DNA from: Opitutaceae bacterium TAV5
GTDB lineage: Bacteria > Verrucomicrobiota > Verrucomicrobiia > Opitutales > Opitutaceae
Direction of reading: 5' to 3'
Length of the DNA: 64,000 bases
NCBI GenBank assembly: GCA_000242935.3
Contig: CP007053.1
Span: 4,759,001-4,823,000 of the forward strand
Shown here in pieces: positions 54,045-63,366 of the stretch; position 1 is the first letter of the stretch; each line of letters starts with the position of its first letter. Both the position numbers and the translations under genes were made by a program. Below the pieces are notes generated by a model. It was not told where the DNA came from, did no database searches, and was given only the letters and a program-made list of their open reading frames with translations.

Positions 54045-55205
54045 TCACCCTCTGTATCCGGTAGCGGAAGCCTGGAACGCCAGGCGCACCTGGTCACTGT
54101 CGGCAGTTTCCCATCCATTCCGGTGCATCAGGTGAACAGTCACAATGCCATTTTTCGCATCTATGGAGAGATTCGCGCCGGTGGCTCCATTGTGCCCGAA
54201 AACGTTGCTATCGGAAAAGAGCTTCGTTCCAAGTCCATAGCCATTGTCAACATGGGCGGGAATTTGGCGGCTCGCCATGAGCGTTACGGTTTCGCTGCGC
54301 AGGTAGCGGTGTCCGTCGAGTTCGCCTCCGCGAAGTAACATGCGTCCAAACTTCGCTATATCGGTGGCGCTGGAAAACAGACCTCCGGCGGGCACCGGAT
54401 AACGACGGGCGCGGTCGTTGAGCGGGTGGCTGAGTTGGGCAATGGTTTGCTCCTCAAGGGCAGTTTTGTCCGGACCGATCCCATAGATCGAGGCGAGGCG
54501 GGCGAGTTGGCTCGCATCGGGCCAGAATGTTGTGTCGTTCATGCCGAGCGGCGAGAAAAGCCGTTGTTGCATGAAGTCCTCGTAGCTCCGGCCGCTCAGC
54601 AGCTCGATGAGGCGCCCGGCGATGTTGATGCCTTCGTTGGAATAGAGAAAGTCGGAGCCGGGTTCAAAAAGCAGTTGTTCATGCGCGTAGCTGCGCACGG
54701 CTTGGGCCAATGGATATCGGTCGAGAGCGGGAGTTTCGGCGGGTGTGGCATACGGAAGCCCGGACGTGTGGCTCAGTATCTCGCGAATCGTGATCGGATG
54801 TGTGGGCGGTTTGATTACGCCAGATGCCGTTTTTAGCTTCAGGCGGGCAAACTCCGGCAGGTATTTCCATACCGGATCATCGAGACCGATTTTGCCTTCC
54901 TCGACAAGCATCATGAACGCCATGGTCGTCATCGGCTTGGTGATGGAGGCGATCCAGAAAAATGTATCCGGCTTCATCGGACGGCCGCTGGCGATATTCG
55001 CGCAACCGATGCCTTCGCAGTCGAGCACGCTGTCGGCGTCGGCTACGAGCCAGACGATGCCCGCTACCGTGCCTTTGTGTACCCAGTCGCTCAGGGTATG
55101 AGTAATTGCCCGGCTGGTAGCCGATGTGGTGGTGACATCATCAGCAGATATTGCAGGAATATCGGATGCCGCCGGCGGAGACGGATGGCTGACGCTTGTG
55201 TTCAT
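54045..55205 (-). CDS. Serine hydrolase of the class C beta-lactamase/esterase family (386 aa)
   Basis: The catalytic set of penicillin-recognising serine hydrolases is visible: S87 and K90 in SITKPMTTMAFMMLVEEGKI, Y188 and N190 in FLYSNEGINIAGRL, and GHNGATG near the C-terminus in place of the KTG box. Related enzymes include esterases and peptidases as well as lactamases. There is no signal peptide, so it may be cytoplasmic. The frame is open upstream of the ATG at 55205, but that ATG overlaps the stop of the upstream rhamnosidase gene by one base (TAATG), a usual translational-coupling arrangement. In this glycan locus, removal of ester groups from sugar chains is more likely than antibiotic resistance. 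That is inference. Confidence 0.88.
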   Translation of the reverse strand: MNTSVSHPSPPAASDIPAISADDVTTTSATSRAITHTLSDWVHKGTVAGIVWLVADADSVLDCEGIGCANIASGRPMKPDTFFWIASITKPMTTMAFMMLVEEGKIGLDDPVWKYLPEFARLKLKTASGVIKPPTHPITIREILSHTSGLPYATPAETPALDRYPLAQAVRSYAHEQLLFEPGSDFLYSNEGINIAGRLIELLSGRSYEDFMQQRLFSPLGMNDTTFWPDASQLARLASIYGIGPDKTALEEQTIAQLSHPLNDRARRYPVPAGGLFSSATDIAKFGRMLLRGGELDGHRYLRSETVTLMASRQIPAHVDNGYGLGTKLFSDSNVFGHNGATGANLSIDAKNGIVTVHLMHRNGWETADSDQVRLAFQASATGYRG

Positions 55206-57619
55206 TATAGGCAGGAAAATGTTCCTGTCTGCAGAGGGTGGCGTTGGCCATCCGGCATCACGATATCGCCTTGTAGGGGGTGCGCAGATTCGGGCGTGAC
55301 GACATGAAGCGTGAATTGTCCTGCTTCGTTTTTCCAACGCACTTGCAACAAGCCTTGCGGGAGCAGGCAGGCACCGGATGCATGAGCAAGGTCTCCACAG
55401 AACGGACGCACCTCCACGTGTTGCCAGCCGGGGGCGAGCGGACGGATGCCGAGGATGGCGCTGGTAAAAAACGCCAGCGGGGCCGCCCCCCAGGCGTGGC
55501 ATGAGGAGGCGCATTGCGGATAGCCGGTCTCCGGGTTTTTCCACGCTACCGTCCAATGTTCCCATGTCGCGGTCGCACCGGCTTCAAGCATCGGAGCATA
55601 GCGCCGGCGGATGATGTCGAGCGCGCGCTGCTCCTGTGAATGCAGGCGTAACGATTGTAATACTACATGCATGGAGAATGGGCTGGAAGGAACCGCCGTC
55701 GAGTTATCACCGAAAACCTCCGCGAGGATTGTCCCGGCACGTTCGCTTCCCGGCGCCTCGAGGTGCAACAAGGCATGCGCCGCCGTCACCTCGGAGAATC
55801 CGGACGTGAACCGTTCGTCCGAGCGCGCGTCCGCGTAGCCGCGGGCCGCCCAAAGATGCTCGCGGATGGACTGCGCCAGTTGCGCGGCCTTGCCATCGAA
55901 CCACGCGAGGGCTCCGGCATCACCGAGACGTTTCGCGTATCCGGCGACCGCGCGCAGGGCGGCGAGATATTGCAGGTTGAGCGTGGTGAGGATTTTTCCC
56001 GTGCCAAGGCCGCGGCCACCGAGCCCCTCGCCCAGGTCGATATAGAGCCAGTGCGGCACCTGGTCGAGCAGGCCATCCGCGGCGCGCTCGAAAGCGGAAA
56101 ACCAGCGTATCGCCCGCAGGATGTTGGGCCACCAATCGGTCAATAAACTGTCGTCACCGGAAAACTGATACAGATCTTCGAAGGCACAAATCCAGTCGAG
56201 CGAGAAAGAGGGGATGGGGCTGACGTTGCGGTTACCCGAGGGGTAGCGCGGCACCATTGATCCCGCCCAGTCCATCCCCTGGCCGATCTGTTCGATGAGA
56301 TTGCGGTGCAGTTTCGCATCGCCCCAGCGGTGATGATTGAAGACGGCGGTCTTGCGCGCATCGCCGATCCATTGCTGTTGTTCGCGGGATGGGCTGTCGA
56401 TAATGCCGTCCTGGCAGCAGAGCCGGATGCTGTGGGCACAAATCGCATCGAGACGGGTGAGCAACGGATCGTCGCACGTGAAACCCTCGACTTGCGGTAG
56501 CGGATAGTAAAGCGTGCGCACCCAGGCACGGTGCAGCGTGACAGGCGCAGCGGACCAGATCCAGAGTTGCACGTGCCGGAAGGCGAGCCAGTTGAATGCC
56601 ACTTCCAGGGTTTGCCGTCCGCCGCGCAGTATCCAGCGACTCGTGAGGATGCGCGCTTGTTCGGGCTTGGGAATGATGTCGCCGGGGGCGATGGAATCGG
56701 AAAACAACGCATCGATCACGGCTCCCGCCGTTCCCTCGATTTCGAGCCGGAAAAATCCGGCCTCGATACGATCGAAGCCGATCGTGACGATGCGTGCCGT
56801 GGCCGGCGTGATCGCCGGGGGGATTTTTATGGGGAACGAGGCCTCCGGGTTCGCGGTGTCGGCGAGAGGGAATGGGCGCGGTTCGCCGAGTGCTTCAATG
56901 GCCGGGGTTGAAAAATCGGCAAACGCGTGACGCACGCGCGGGCAGGCATCGACATCCCGCTCCTCGCGCCGTGGAAGCGGATTCTCGACAAAATGATACC
57001 ACGGGGTCACGGCGAGATCGGATTTGATGTAGCCAGTCGCCGACCAGCCGGAATCGTCGAAATCGGGCAAAACCCATTCAGGGAGCGACAGGCGAGTATC
57101 CTGAACTTCGATACAACCGAGCGGACCATGCAGACGCGGCGTGAGGCGGACGAACCCGGCGGCGGGCAACGCCTTCCAGGCCGGATCGCTGACAACGACG
57201 CAGGTTTCGCCATTGGCGCCGCGAATCACGAGCTGGAACAGCAAGCCTTGCATGATGCTGATGCGCGCTCCCGTCCCGAATCCCTGGAAGAGGACGAGCA
57301 CGGCAATGGTGTTGTCTCCCTCCTGGAGAAGCGGGACGGCGTCGTAGCGATCATAATAAGTCCAGGTCGGGTCGCTGCGTCCCGGCCCACGCCCGAAGCG
57401 CCGGCCATTGATCGAAAGCTGGTAATGCGTATCGGCAAAAACGCGCAGTTCCGAGGAAACGGGAGCGAATCCGAGGTGAAACGTTTTCCGAAACCGCATG
57501 GTGCGATTCTTCGGGTTCTCAAAAAAGAGTGTCTCGCCGCTCATCCAGATCAGCCCTGCGCCAAGCTCCCATTTCGTATCGAGACACGACGGACGCTTGC
57601 GTTCGTAGAGAGGGTTCAT
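55205..57619 (-). CDS. Glycoside hydrolase family 78, alpha-L-rhamnosidase-like (804 aa)
   Basis: GH78 enzymes remove terminal rhamnose from glycans such as rhamnogalacturonan. N-terminal beta domains (about 25-210, with MRFRKTFHLGFAPV, LSINGRRFGRGPGRSDPTWTYY and DNTIAVLVLFQGFG) precede an (alpha/alpha)6 barrel at about 375-720. The catalytic acid region is DGIIDSPSREQQQWIGDARK (D408, E413). Later barrel and C-terminal segments are DWICAFEDLYQFSGDD, ATWEHWTVAWKNPETGY and SSCHAWGAAPLAFF. No signal peptide is visible. Its start overlaps the stop of the SGNH gene (ATGA) and its stop overlaps the serine hydrolase start. Assignment to the family is confident; the exact bond is not. Confidence 0.92.
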   Translation of the reverse strand: MNPLYERKRPSCLDTKWELGAGLIWMSGETLFFENPKNRTMRFRKTFHLGFAPVSSELRVFADTHYQLSINGRRFGRGPGRSDPTWTYYDRYDAVPLLQEGDNTIAVLVLFQGFGTGARISIMQGLLFQLVIRGANGETCVVVSDPAWKALPAAGFVRLTPRLHGPLGCIEVQDTRLSLPEWVLPDFDDSGWSATGYIKSDLAVTPWYHFVENPLPRREERDVDACPRVRHAFADFSTPAIEALGEPRPFPLADTANPEASFPIKIPPAITPATARIVTIGFDRIEAGFFRLEIEGTAGAVIDALFSDSIAPGDIIPKPEQARILTSRWILRGGRQTLEVAFNWLAFRHVQLWIWSAAPVTLHRAWVRTLYYPLPQVEGFTCDDPLLTRLDAICAHSIRLCCQDGIIDSPSREQQQWIGDARKTAVFNHHRWGDAKLHRNLIEQIGQGMDWAGSMVPRYPSGNRNVSPIPSFSLDWICAFEDLYQFSGDDSLLTDWWPNILRAIRWFSAFERAADGLLDQVPHWLYIDLGEGLGGRGLGTGKILTTLNLQYLAALRAVAGYAKRLGDAGALAWFDGKAAQLAQSIREHLWAARGYADARSDERFTSGFSEVTAAHALLHLEAPGSERAGTILAEVFGDNSTAVPSSPFSMHVVLQSLRLHSQEQRALDIIRRRYAPMLEAGATATWEHWTVAWKNPETGYPQCASSCHAWGAAPLAFFTSAILGIRPLAPGWQHVEVRPFCGDLAHASGACLLPQGLLQVRWKNEAGQFTLHVVTPESAHPLQGDIVMPDGQRHPLQTGTFSCL

Positions 57620-58344
57620 TTGGGCGCGACCTTGGCTTGAATCACTTTTTTGATCGTGGACGCCACGGCATCCGCCAGCACCTCATAGCCTGCCGGCGAA
57701 AAGTGAATGTCATTGGGCGGCATCAACTCCGCCTCGCGTCCCTTGGCCACCGCGTTCAGGTCGTTGACCAGAACGCCCGCCTCCCGCATCACGCGCAGGG
57801 CGATTTCGTTGTAGCTGTCCACATCCGTCTGAATCCGTATCTCGGTTTGTTTCTGTTTTTCCGGGATGGGCGTGGTCGTGGCAAAAATTTGCACGTCCGA
57901 AGCCGCCTTGATTTTCACGACCAGCTCGCGAAGGTTTTTTTCGTATTCGGCAGGTGGCACATTTTGGCGGAGGCCGTCGATGGTGCTTTGCTTGCGGGGA
58001 TTCCGGTAGCGGAGGTCATGCAGGCCCCAGTTGAAGTGGATGACGTCCCAGCGTTTCCCGTCCAGCCACTGGTCAATGTTCTCCAGACCCGTCATGGTGG
58101 AGCCGCAGTTGACCGGCGGGCGACGCACAACGGCGATGCCGTCCAGACGTTTCCGCGCGCGCTGCGTGTAGCCGATCGAAATCGAGTCGCCCAAAATCAG
58201 GACGCGGGGGAGGCCGGGAACCTCCACGACTTGCGATTCGAGTTGCACGAGCATGGGCGATTTCACCGGCGGCGCGCCAAACAGCCCGCTTGCGAACATC
58301 GGGAGCAAAACCGCGAAGGAGAATAACAGCGATTTGGTTTTCAT
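57616..58344 (-). CDS. SGNH/GDSL hydrolase (242 aa)
   Basis: These esterases often remove acetyl groups from polysaccharides. A signal peptide (about 1-23, ending GLFGA) precedes VLILGDSISIGYTQRA with the nucleophile S54, the block-III-like region HFNWGLHDLRYRN, and NDIHFSPAGYEVLADA with D212 and H214. The Asn of the oxyanion hole could be N105 in HFNWG. It overlaps the rhamnosidase start by four bases and follows the beta-helix gene by 32 bases, on the same strand. A role as carbohydrate acetylesterase in the same glycan pathway is likely. Family is confident. Confidence 0.91.
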   Translation of the reverse strand: MKTKSLLFSFAVLLPMFASGLFGAPPVKSPMLVQLESQVVEVPGLPRVLILGDSISIGYTQRARKRLDGIAVVRRPPVNCGSTMTGLENIDQWLDGKRWDVIHFNWGLHDLRYRNPRKQSTIDGLRQNVPPAEYEKNLRELVVKIKAASDVQIFATTTPIPEKQKQTEIRIQTDVDSYNEIALRVMREAGVLVNDLNAVAKGREAELMPPNDIHFSPAGYEVLADAVASTIKKVIQAKVAPK

Positions 58345-58376
58345 AATAGATGTGGAGGCGGGGCGAGAGGGATGAA

Positions 58377-60269
58377 TCAGCGGGAATCCTTGCGCATATC
58401 GGAGACCGGCGGATGTCCGGCGCTTGCGGGTGATGCGCGCAGGTTGTCGATTCGCACGCCGGCTTCACCTTTTGCCGTCAGCGCGTCGATGTGGACGGCG
58501 GCGTCGCTCTTTCGATCCGGATCATCGACCGTCAGATTCTCAATGACCACGTTTTCGCTGTTGTTCACCGATACGAGAGGATCGGTGCGACGGGGACGGG
58601 GGGAGCCTGGTTGCAGCTCGATCCGGTTGTCGCGAATAGCAATGTCGCCGGTTGACTGGAGGCGGATCGCTGTGCCCGCAGGATTGAAAAAGCGGTTGTT
58701 CTCGATGGTGACGCCGCGCAATGAACGCCCTTCAGCCGGTTGGTGGCCGAGGCGGTAGCTTATGATGTTAACGGGGATATCCCCCCCTCCCTGAAAGGTA
58801 TTGCGGCGGATCGTTATCTGCCACGGCATGGGGCCCTCCGGCCAGTCGGGTTCGTTGGCCATGACGATGCTGTTGGCCGAGGGCGCGACAAATGTATTGT
58901 TTTCCACAATACCGTCACCCGCCCGCAACAGCACGGCTCGTCCGCGAAAATGAAGAAACCGGTTGTTGCGAATGACATACCCGGCTCCGCACCGGCTCAG
59001 GTTATAGAGGGTGTCGGCGGTCCTGGAATTTTCCCCGGCCCGGAGCTCCGGCACGGGCGTGGCGAAATCGAGTGTCCAGAGTGTCCCCTTCGCGCCCGGC
59101 GCGGGCTGGATTTGCGACACCAGCGCCTCGCCTTTCACGGTGCCGCTTCCGGGTTCGATGATCTGGAGCTTGTCGCCGGCTTTGATGGAGCCTGCGTATC
59201 CACTGACCCGAATCCGGGTCGGCGAGCTGACCTCGCGAACGACAACGGCGGGGGCGTAGATGTTGATCGCGTCGTCGGCCATGCCTTCGAACTCGCCGTT
59301 TTCGATGAGCGGGCCTTTGATATTTTGCTGGCAATGCACGCCGTCGGCGTCGGTTGAAATGAGGCGGTCAGTACCGGGGCGGATGCGCACCTGGAGGCCG
59401 CGGACGGTGAGGGCGTCGTTGCCGACGGAGGTCACGGAACTGGCGGGGCTGCTGTAAACGATGATGTCTTCCACCCGGCAATTGCGGTTGGCGGTCAGAA
59501 AAAAGGCGGCGCGGCCTCCACGTGCCAGTTGCACGAATCGGTCGCCGGTCGCCATGAAGCGGAGTTTGGGCATGTCTTTGGTTTCGGGCCTGAGACGCCA
59601 GACGCCTTTGTTCCCGGTTTCGGTGGTGAAGGCGAGGTCCACATAAACGAAGTCGGGCGCTCCGGATTTGAGTCGGCGTGTCTGGCTGTCCATGATCATG
59701 CCCCAGCTCCGGGTGAGCCGGGTGAACATCGGTTCGGCAAGCTGCGGAAAACCGTGGTCGATTTTCAGATCGAAAGTACCTGCTTTGTAGTCGACTGCAA
59801 CGATTTGACCCTGGGTGAAGGGAAGCGGGTCGTAATCGATGATGAACCCGCTGATCGTGGTTTCGTCACACTGGTCCAGGGTGAAGACACCGGTGTGCGG
59901 AGCACCGATCACCAACTCCGTTTTGCCTGGTTCGCCGCGAATTGTCAGTTGCCGCGCACGGGAAACAGGAACGCAGGACATTTCCTCCCCGTCCGGCAGC
60001 AGGCGCCAGGTGCCGGCACTGACCTTGACAACCGAACCGGGACCCGCGGCCACAGCCGCGGCAATGGCGCGCCGAAAGGCTGGTCCGCAATCCGTCCGTC
60101 CGTCCGCAACTGCTCCGAAATCTGCCACATCGAACACCTGTCCGGCGGCTTCGGCAGCCATTACGTTAGTCCCCATGGTGAGAAGAACCAGGTGAAGCAC
60201 ACCTGAAAAGATGAACACCGACACTCTCCGCCGGAAAGTAGTTGTAAAATAATGACATTCGTATGGCAC
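58377..60269 (-). CDS. Secreted right-handed beta-helix protein, glycosidase or lyase-like (630 aa)
   Basis: The GTG at 60269 gives a signal peptide (RRRVSVFIFSGVLHLVLL core, cleavage near VMA-AEA). The mature protein begins VFDVADFGAVADGRTDCGPA, the opening of the pectate-lyase-3/polygalacturonase-like helix, and continues with many N-x-F and I-x-N-N rungs (YVIRNNRFLHF, IVENNTFVAPSANSIVMANE, ITIRRNTFQGG, VTIENNRFFNPAGTAIRLQS). The region around ENNTF...DWPEGPMPWQITIRRNTF resembles GH110-type alpha-galactosidases, but catalytic aspartates cannot be placed with certainty. Substrate is probably a plant or algal glycan, judged from the rhamnosidase and esterase neighbours. Fold is confident, activity is open. 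Confidence 0.82.
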   Translation of the reverse strand: MPYECHYFTTTFRRRVSVFIFSGVLHLVLLTMGTNVMAAEAAGQVFDVADFGAVADGRTDCGPAFRRAIAAAVAAGPGSVVKVSAGTWRLLPDGEEMSCVPVSRARQLTIRGEPGKTELVIGAPHTGVFTLDQCDETTISGFIIDYDPLPFTQGQIVAVDYKAGTFDLKIDHGFPQLAEPMFTRLTRSWGMIMDSQTRRLKSGAPDFVYVDLAFTTETGNKGVWRLRPETKDMPKLRFMATGDRFVQLARGGRAAFFLTANRNCRVEDIIVYSSPASSVTSVGNDALTVRGLQVRIRPGTDRLISTDADGVHCQQNIKGPLIENGEFEGMADDAINIYAPAVVVREVSSPTRIRVSGYAGSIKAGDKLQIIEPGSGTVKGEALVSQIQPAPGAKGTLWTLDFATPVPELRAGENSRTADTLYNLSRCGAGYVIRNNRFLHFRGRAVLLRAGDGIVENNTFVAPSANSIVMANEPDWPEGPMPWQITIRRNTFQGGGDIPVNIISYRLGHQPAEGRSLRGVTIENNRFFNPAGTAIRLQSTGDIAIRDNRIELQPGSPRPRRTDPLVSVNNSENVVIENLTVDDPDRKSDAAVHIDALTAKGEAGVRIDNLRASPASAGHPPVSDMRKDSR

Positions 60270-60325
60270 AGCGGATACGGATAAGGGGATGATCCTGTAA
60301 ATACTGAAAGCTGTTTCGAAGTTGC

Positions 60326-60982
60326 TCAGGGTTTGGGAATCTCCCCTTTCCAGAAACTGTGGTTGTCATTGGTGAGCATTTCTTCCGTCAAGATGACGGA
60401 GGCGGCATGGCCATCGGCAAAGCAGATATTGGCTTTGCCGTTATGGCGCGGATTGGCGAACTTGCCGTAAAAGGCGCTGCTACCTTTCGAGTCACCGAAA
60501 AATGGAGCTTGTGAGGGAATCGTGACATTTGCCATCCGAATGGCGTTTATCGGCTTTCCATCCACCTCGTCGATTTTGACAAGCGGCTGGCCCAGCTTGC
60601 CGTTCATCCCGTAACTGCGTCTGGGAGTGACGGTGTCACTCCCGGCCTTGGGGCATTCGAAGATCGTGCCGGCCAGATTATCGGGCAGCTCATCCTGGGG
60701 TGAGGTGCGACTCCTGAGGGGGATGGAATAAGCGTAGGGCCAAAGCTTGTCGGAATAGACGCTGCTCGTCGGTGGCGACATGCCTTTGTTGTCTTCAATG
60801 TAAAGTCGGGCGGCCACTCCGGTCTGCCGGAGGTTGCTGAGGCATTGGGCGTTTCGGGCGGAATCACGCACTTTTCCGGCGACAGGGATGATGATGGCGG
60901 CGAGAATGCCGATGATGGCGATCACGGTCAACAGCTCGACAAGGGTGAATCCGGCGATGCGGTTACTGATTTTGTGATGCAT
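60326..60982 (-). CDS. Type II secretion/prepilin-like protein with H-X9-DG end (218 aa)
   Basis: The ATG at 60982 has AAAGGA a few bases upstream and starts MHHKISNRIAGFTLVELLTV, followed by the long helix IAIIGILAAIIIPVAGKVRD. This is the classic prepilin methylation site (cleavage after G12). The C-terminal motif is RHNGKANICFADGHA, an exact H-X9-DG. The soluble part may be a glycan-associated pseudopilin-like head. It sits between the sialidase-like gene (41 bases) and the beta-helix gene on the same strand. The second such protein is at 36912, also in a glycan locus. It may serve in surface display or secretion; function unproven. Confidence 0.9.
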   Translation of the reverse strand: MHHKISNRIAGFTLVELLTVIAIIGILAAIIIPVAGKVRDSARNAQCLSNLRQTGVAARLYIEDNKGMSPPTSSVYSDKLWPYAYSIPLRSRTSPQDELPDNLAGTIFECPKAGSDTVTPRRSYGMNGKLGQPLVKIDEVDGKPINAIRMANVTIPSQAPFFGDSKGSSAFYGKFANPRHNGKANICFADGHAASVILTEEMLTNDNHSFWKGEIPKP

Positions 60983-61023
60983 GACGGTTCCTTTATTTGG
61001 GGGGTGAAAGCCTGACAATGGCG

Positions 61024-62349
61024 CTATCTCGACGCGGCCTTGGCGGCTGCCTTGCGTTCCTGGTTCTCCTTGACGAGCTGGCTGGCTTCGCTGCTTTTTT
61101 TCACGCCGCCTCCGGTGTCGGCGAGACGGTTGATGACCTGTTTGAGTTTGCTGCCGGGGTTTTCCACACGGCCGGCGAGCACGTCGTTCTCGGTAAATTT
61201 TGCGAAGAGGATTTCTTGCTGCCCTTTGTGATAACGTCCGCGATCGTAGATCACGTAAATACTGCCATCCGGCGCTTGCATGCCGTCCGGGTAGCTGACG
61301 GGGTTGCGCTCATCGAGCACGAGTTTGTGCGGCCATGTCTTGCCGTCATCTTCCGACAACATGGCGGTGAGATTGGCGCGAGCCTTGGGGTGGTCGTTGA
61401 CGACGAACAGCAGGCGGCCGGATTGCAGACGGGTGATGAAGAAGCGGGTGTTGATGCCGCGTTCTTTGGTGAAATAGCTCTCGTTTTCCCAGGTGCGGCC
61501 CTTGTCGCGGGATTCGATTTGCATGATACCATCCTTCGAGCGGAAGAGCATCCAGAGGCTGCCGTCGCGACGTTCGATCACCATGGGTTCACACCAGGTC
61601 CTGGCGACTTCGGGAGGCGCGGAGGGTTCATATTTGGAAAGGAATTCCCAGGTTTTTCCCCTGTCGCGAGAAATCCAGGAATGAAGCCGGCTCGACTGTT
61701 CGGGACCGAGAACCACGGGACGGAACCAGGTGCCGTCGGAGAGCACGGTGGGTTTGTTGATACAAACTCCATAGGTGATGAACTGCGGGCGTTCCCAGCG
61801 GGTGAAGGCGTTTTCGGGATCGGCCGCCTTGAATGCCCACACGGTGCGCAACTCGTTGTAGCCTTCGACTTGCATCCAGCGGTTGTGTATCCACCAGAGA
61901 TTGCCATCCGGATCGGTCCACAGGAGGGGGTCCAGCGACTTGCTCTCAAAAAAACCGATCGGATGAAAAACGGCGACAGGCTCGGTCCATGTTTTCCCGT
62001 CGTCGTCACTGGTCACGAGTACGGAATAGTTGCCGTCCGCCCCTTCCATGAGCGGTCCGGCATACCAGGTCGCCCAGAGGCGTCCGTCGGGACTGCGTTC
62101 GATTCCCGGGACCCCCTGCCACTTGCGCGCCTGCGACCAGTACTGAGGGCCGGGATCGCGTTGCAAAAAAGGCGGCGAAAGGGGCGAGAGGCCATAAAAC
62201 CGCGCGGCGCCCGCCAGGTTTGCCGGCTGCGCGGACACCGGAGCGGTTGCGGCCGTGGGAGCCGGTGCATCCGCAGCGGCCTCGCATTTGTTTGCGAGGC
62301 TTGTGATGGCGAGCAGTGACATGGCAAAAAGGGCGCGCGGGGATTTCAT
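61024..62349 (-). CDS. Secreted sialidase-like (BNR repeat) protein (441 aa)
   Basis: A signal peptide (1-24, ending KCEA) and a Pro/Ala linker precede a six-bladed propeller-like body. At least four Asp-box-type repeats are visible: SDDDGKTW (114-121), SRDRGKTW, SRDKGRTW and SEDDGKTW. The opening PGIERSPDGRLWATWYAG and WCEPMVIERRDGSLWMLFRS are typical of the BNR/exo-sialidase-like family that also includes other glycosidases. A C-terminal helical tail (about 395-441, KLKQVINRLADTGGGV) is basic. Sialic acid itself need not be the substrate. It lies between the PEP-CTERM and prepilin-like genes. Fold is confident, enzyme activity is not. Confidence 0.85.
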   Translation of the reverse strand: MKSPRALFAMSLLAITSLANKCEAAADAPAPTAATAPVSAQPANLAGAARFYGLSPLSPPFLQRDPGPQYWSQARKWQGVPGIERSPDGRLWATWYAGPLMEGADGNYSVLVTSDDDGKTWTEPVAVFHPIGFFESKSLDPLLWTDPDGNLWWIHNRWMQVEGYNELRTVWAFKAADPENAFTRWERPQFITYGVCINKPTVLSDGTWFRPVVLGPEQSSRLHSWISRDRGKTWEFLSKYEPSAPPEVARTWCEPMVIERRDGSLWMLFRSKDGIMQIESRDKGRTWENESYFTKERGINTRFFITRLQSGRLLFVVNDHPKARANLTAMLSEDDGKTWPHKLVLDERNPVSYPDGMQAPDGSIYVIYDRGRYHKGQQEILFAKFTENDVLAGRVENPGSKLKQVINRLADTGGGVKKSSEASQLVKENQERKAAAKAASR

Positions 62350-62386
62350 GGTGCTGAGGGATTAACGGATTATGTGGTCGGAAAAA

Positions 62387-63190
62387 TCACTTGCGACGCC
62401 GGAGCAGCGTTGTCCCGAGGAGGGCACCGCAACCGAGGATGACAGCAACAGCGGATGGCTCCGGGATGGAGGTCAGCGTGCCATTCAGGGTGATGTTATC
62501 GAGCATGATCCGTCGTGTATCGGAGCTGGAGTTCTGGCCTTCAGCAAGGGCGAGCCGGAAGTAGAGCGTGTCGCCGGCTTCCAGCGAGGCGAACGATTGG
62601 GAGGACAGCGTGACGGTGAGGCCGGTTTTCAGGTAATAGCCGCGTCCGCTGAAATCGGAGGACAGGCCTGCGGCGAGACTTTGGGAGTCACCCACGGCCT
62701 GCCAGGTTGCGTTGTCGGTGGAGACGTAAAGGCGGGCTTGGGGAAAATACTGGAGGTGCACCGTCCCCGAATTGCTGGTGTCGTAACCGAGATCGAAGAC
62801 GAAGGAGGAGAGCGACAGTTGGTAACCGGCGGCCATGCTCACGCTGAAGTTTAGCGAGTAGCTGTTTTCCGAAACGGCACCAGAGCCGGTGGTGTTCATG
62901 CCGATTTCATAAAGCCGTCCGGTGTAGGTGTCGCTCCCCGCGTAGGGTTGCGTATGGCTGACGGGTTGGGTGACGACACCGATGGTGTTGGTGCCGCCGT
63001 TTTCGGTCAGGGGGCTGACGGTGAGGCCGGGGAGCGTGGAGGAGGAGGCAGCGATGTTCGAGGTATCACTGGCGGTGGCGTTGGAAAAATCCCATTTGGC
63101 AATGGTTGTCTGGGCGCTGGCCACGGAGGTGCCCCCGAAAAGGGTGAGGGCGGAGACGAGCAGGAGTTTTGATTTCATATACTTGTTCAT
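62387..63190 (-). CDS. PEP-CTERM sorting domain protein (267 aa)
   Basis: A signal peptide (about 1-26, ending SVASAQ) leads into a beta-rich domain with IAKWDFSNATASDTSNIAA, YEIGMNTTGSGAVSENSYSL and LEAGDTLYFRLALAEGQNSS, which look like jelly-roll strands common in verrucomicrobial extracellular proteins. The C-terminus has IPEPSAVAVILGCGALLGTT and LLRRRK, the PEP-CTERM motif, helix and basic tail. The ATG at 63190 is chosen, with an alternative at 63178. It precedes the sialidase-like gene by 37 bases and follows the symporter gene by 176. It probably anchors to the surface and may bind the glycan the locus targets. Function otherwise unknown. Confidence 0.86.
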   Translation of the reverse strand: MNKYMKSKLLLVSALTLFGGTSVASAQTTIAKWDFSNATASDTSNIAASSSTLPGLTVSPLTENGGTNTIGVVTQPVSHTQPYAGSDTYTGRLYEIGMNTTGSGAVSENSYSLNFSVSMAAGYQLSLSSFVFDLGYDTSNSGTVHLQYFPQARLYVSTDNATWQAVGDSQSLAAGLSSDFSGRGYYLKTGLTVTLSSQSFASLEAGDTLYFRLALAEGQNSSSDTRRIMLDNITLNGTLTSIPEPSAVAVILGCGALLGTTLLRRRK

Positions 63191-63366
63191 TGATTGACGG
63201 GTTGTGGGTTCAGAGTTGGCAAGGGGGGCAGGGACAGGGTGGCGGGCGATTTTACGGGTTCCGGGCCAAAGTATCGGGGAATGGGCGGGAGGGTCAGAAC
63301 TCTTCTGTTACTATATCTGTAAAGTGAGTTGATCGTGGTAAGAGGTGATGAAGGAAGAAGGAGGGA

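Noticed and set aside
49901-54064. A 1387-codon plus-strand open frame covering the hexamer array and the large minus-strand gene
   Set aside because: Its start runs through repeats and Arg/Ser/Thr-rich nonsense, and the minus-strand frame has ordered conserved blocks, so the plus frame is a shadow.
54045-55205. Antibiotic-resistance beta-lactamase
   Set aside because: The serine hydrolase lacks a signal peptide and a KTG box and lies inside a glycan operon, so an esterase or peptidase role is more likely.
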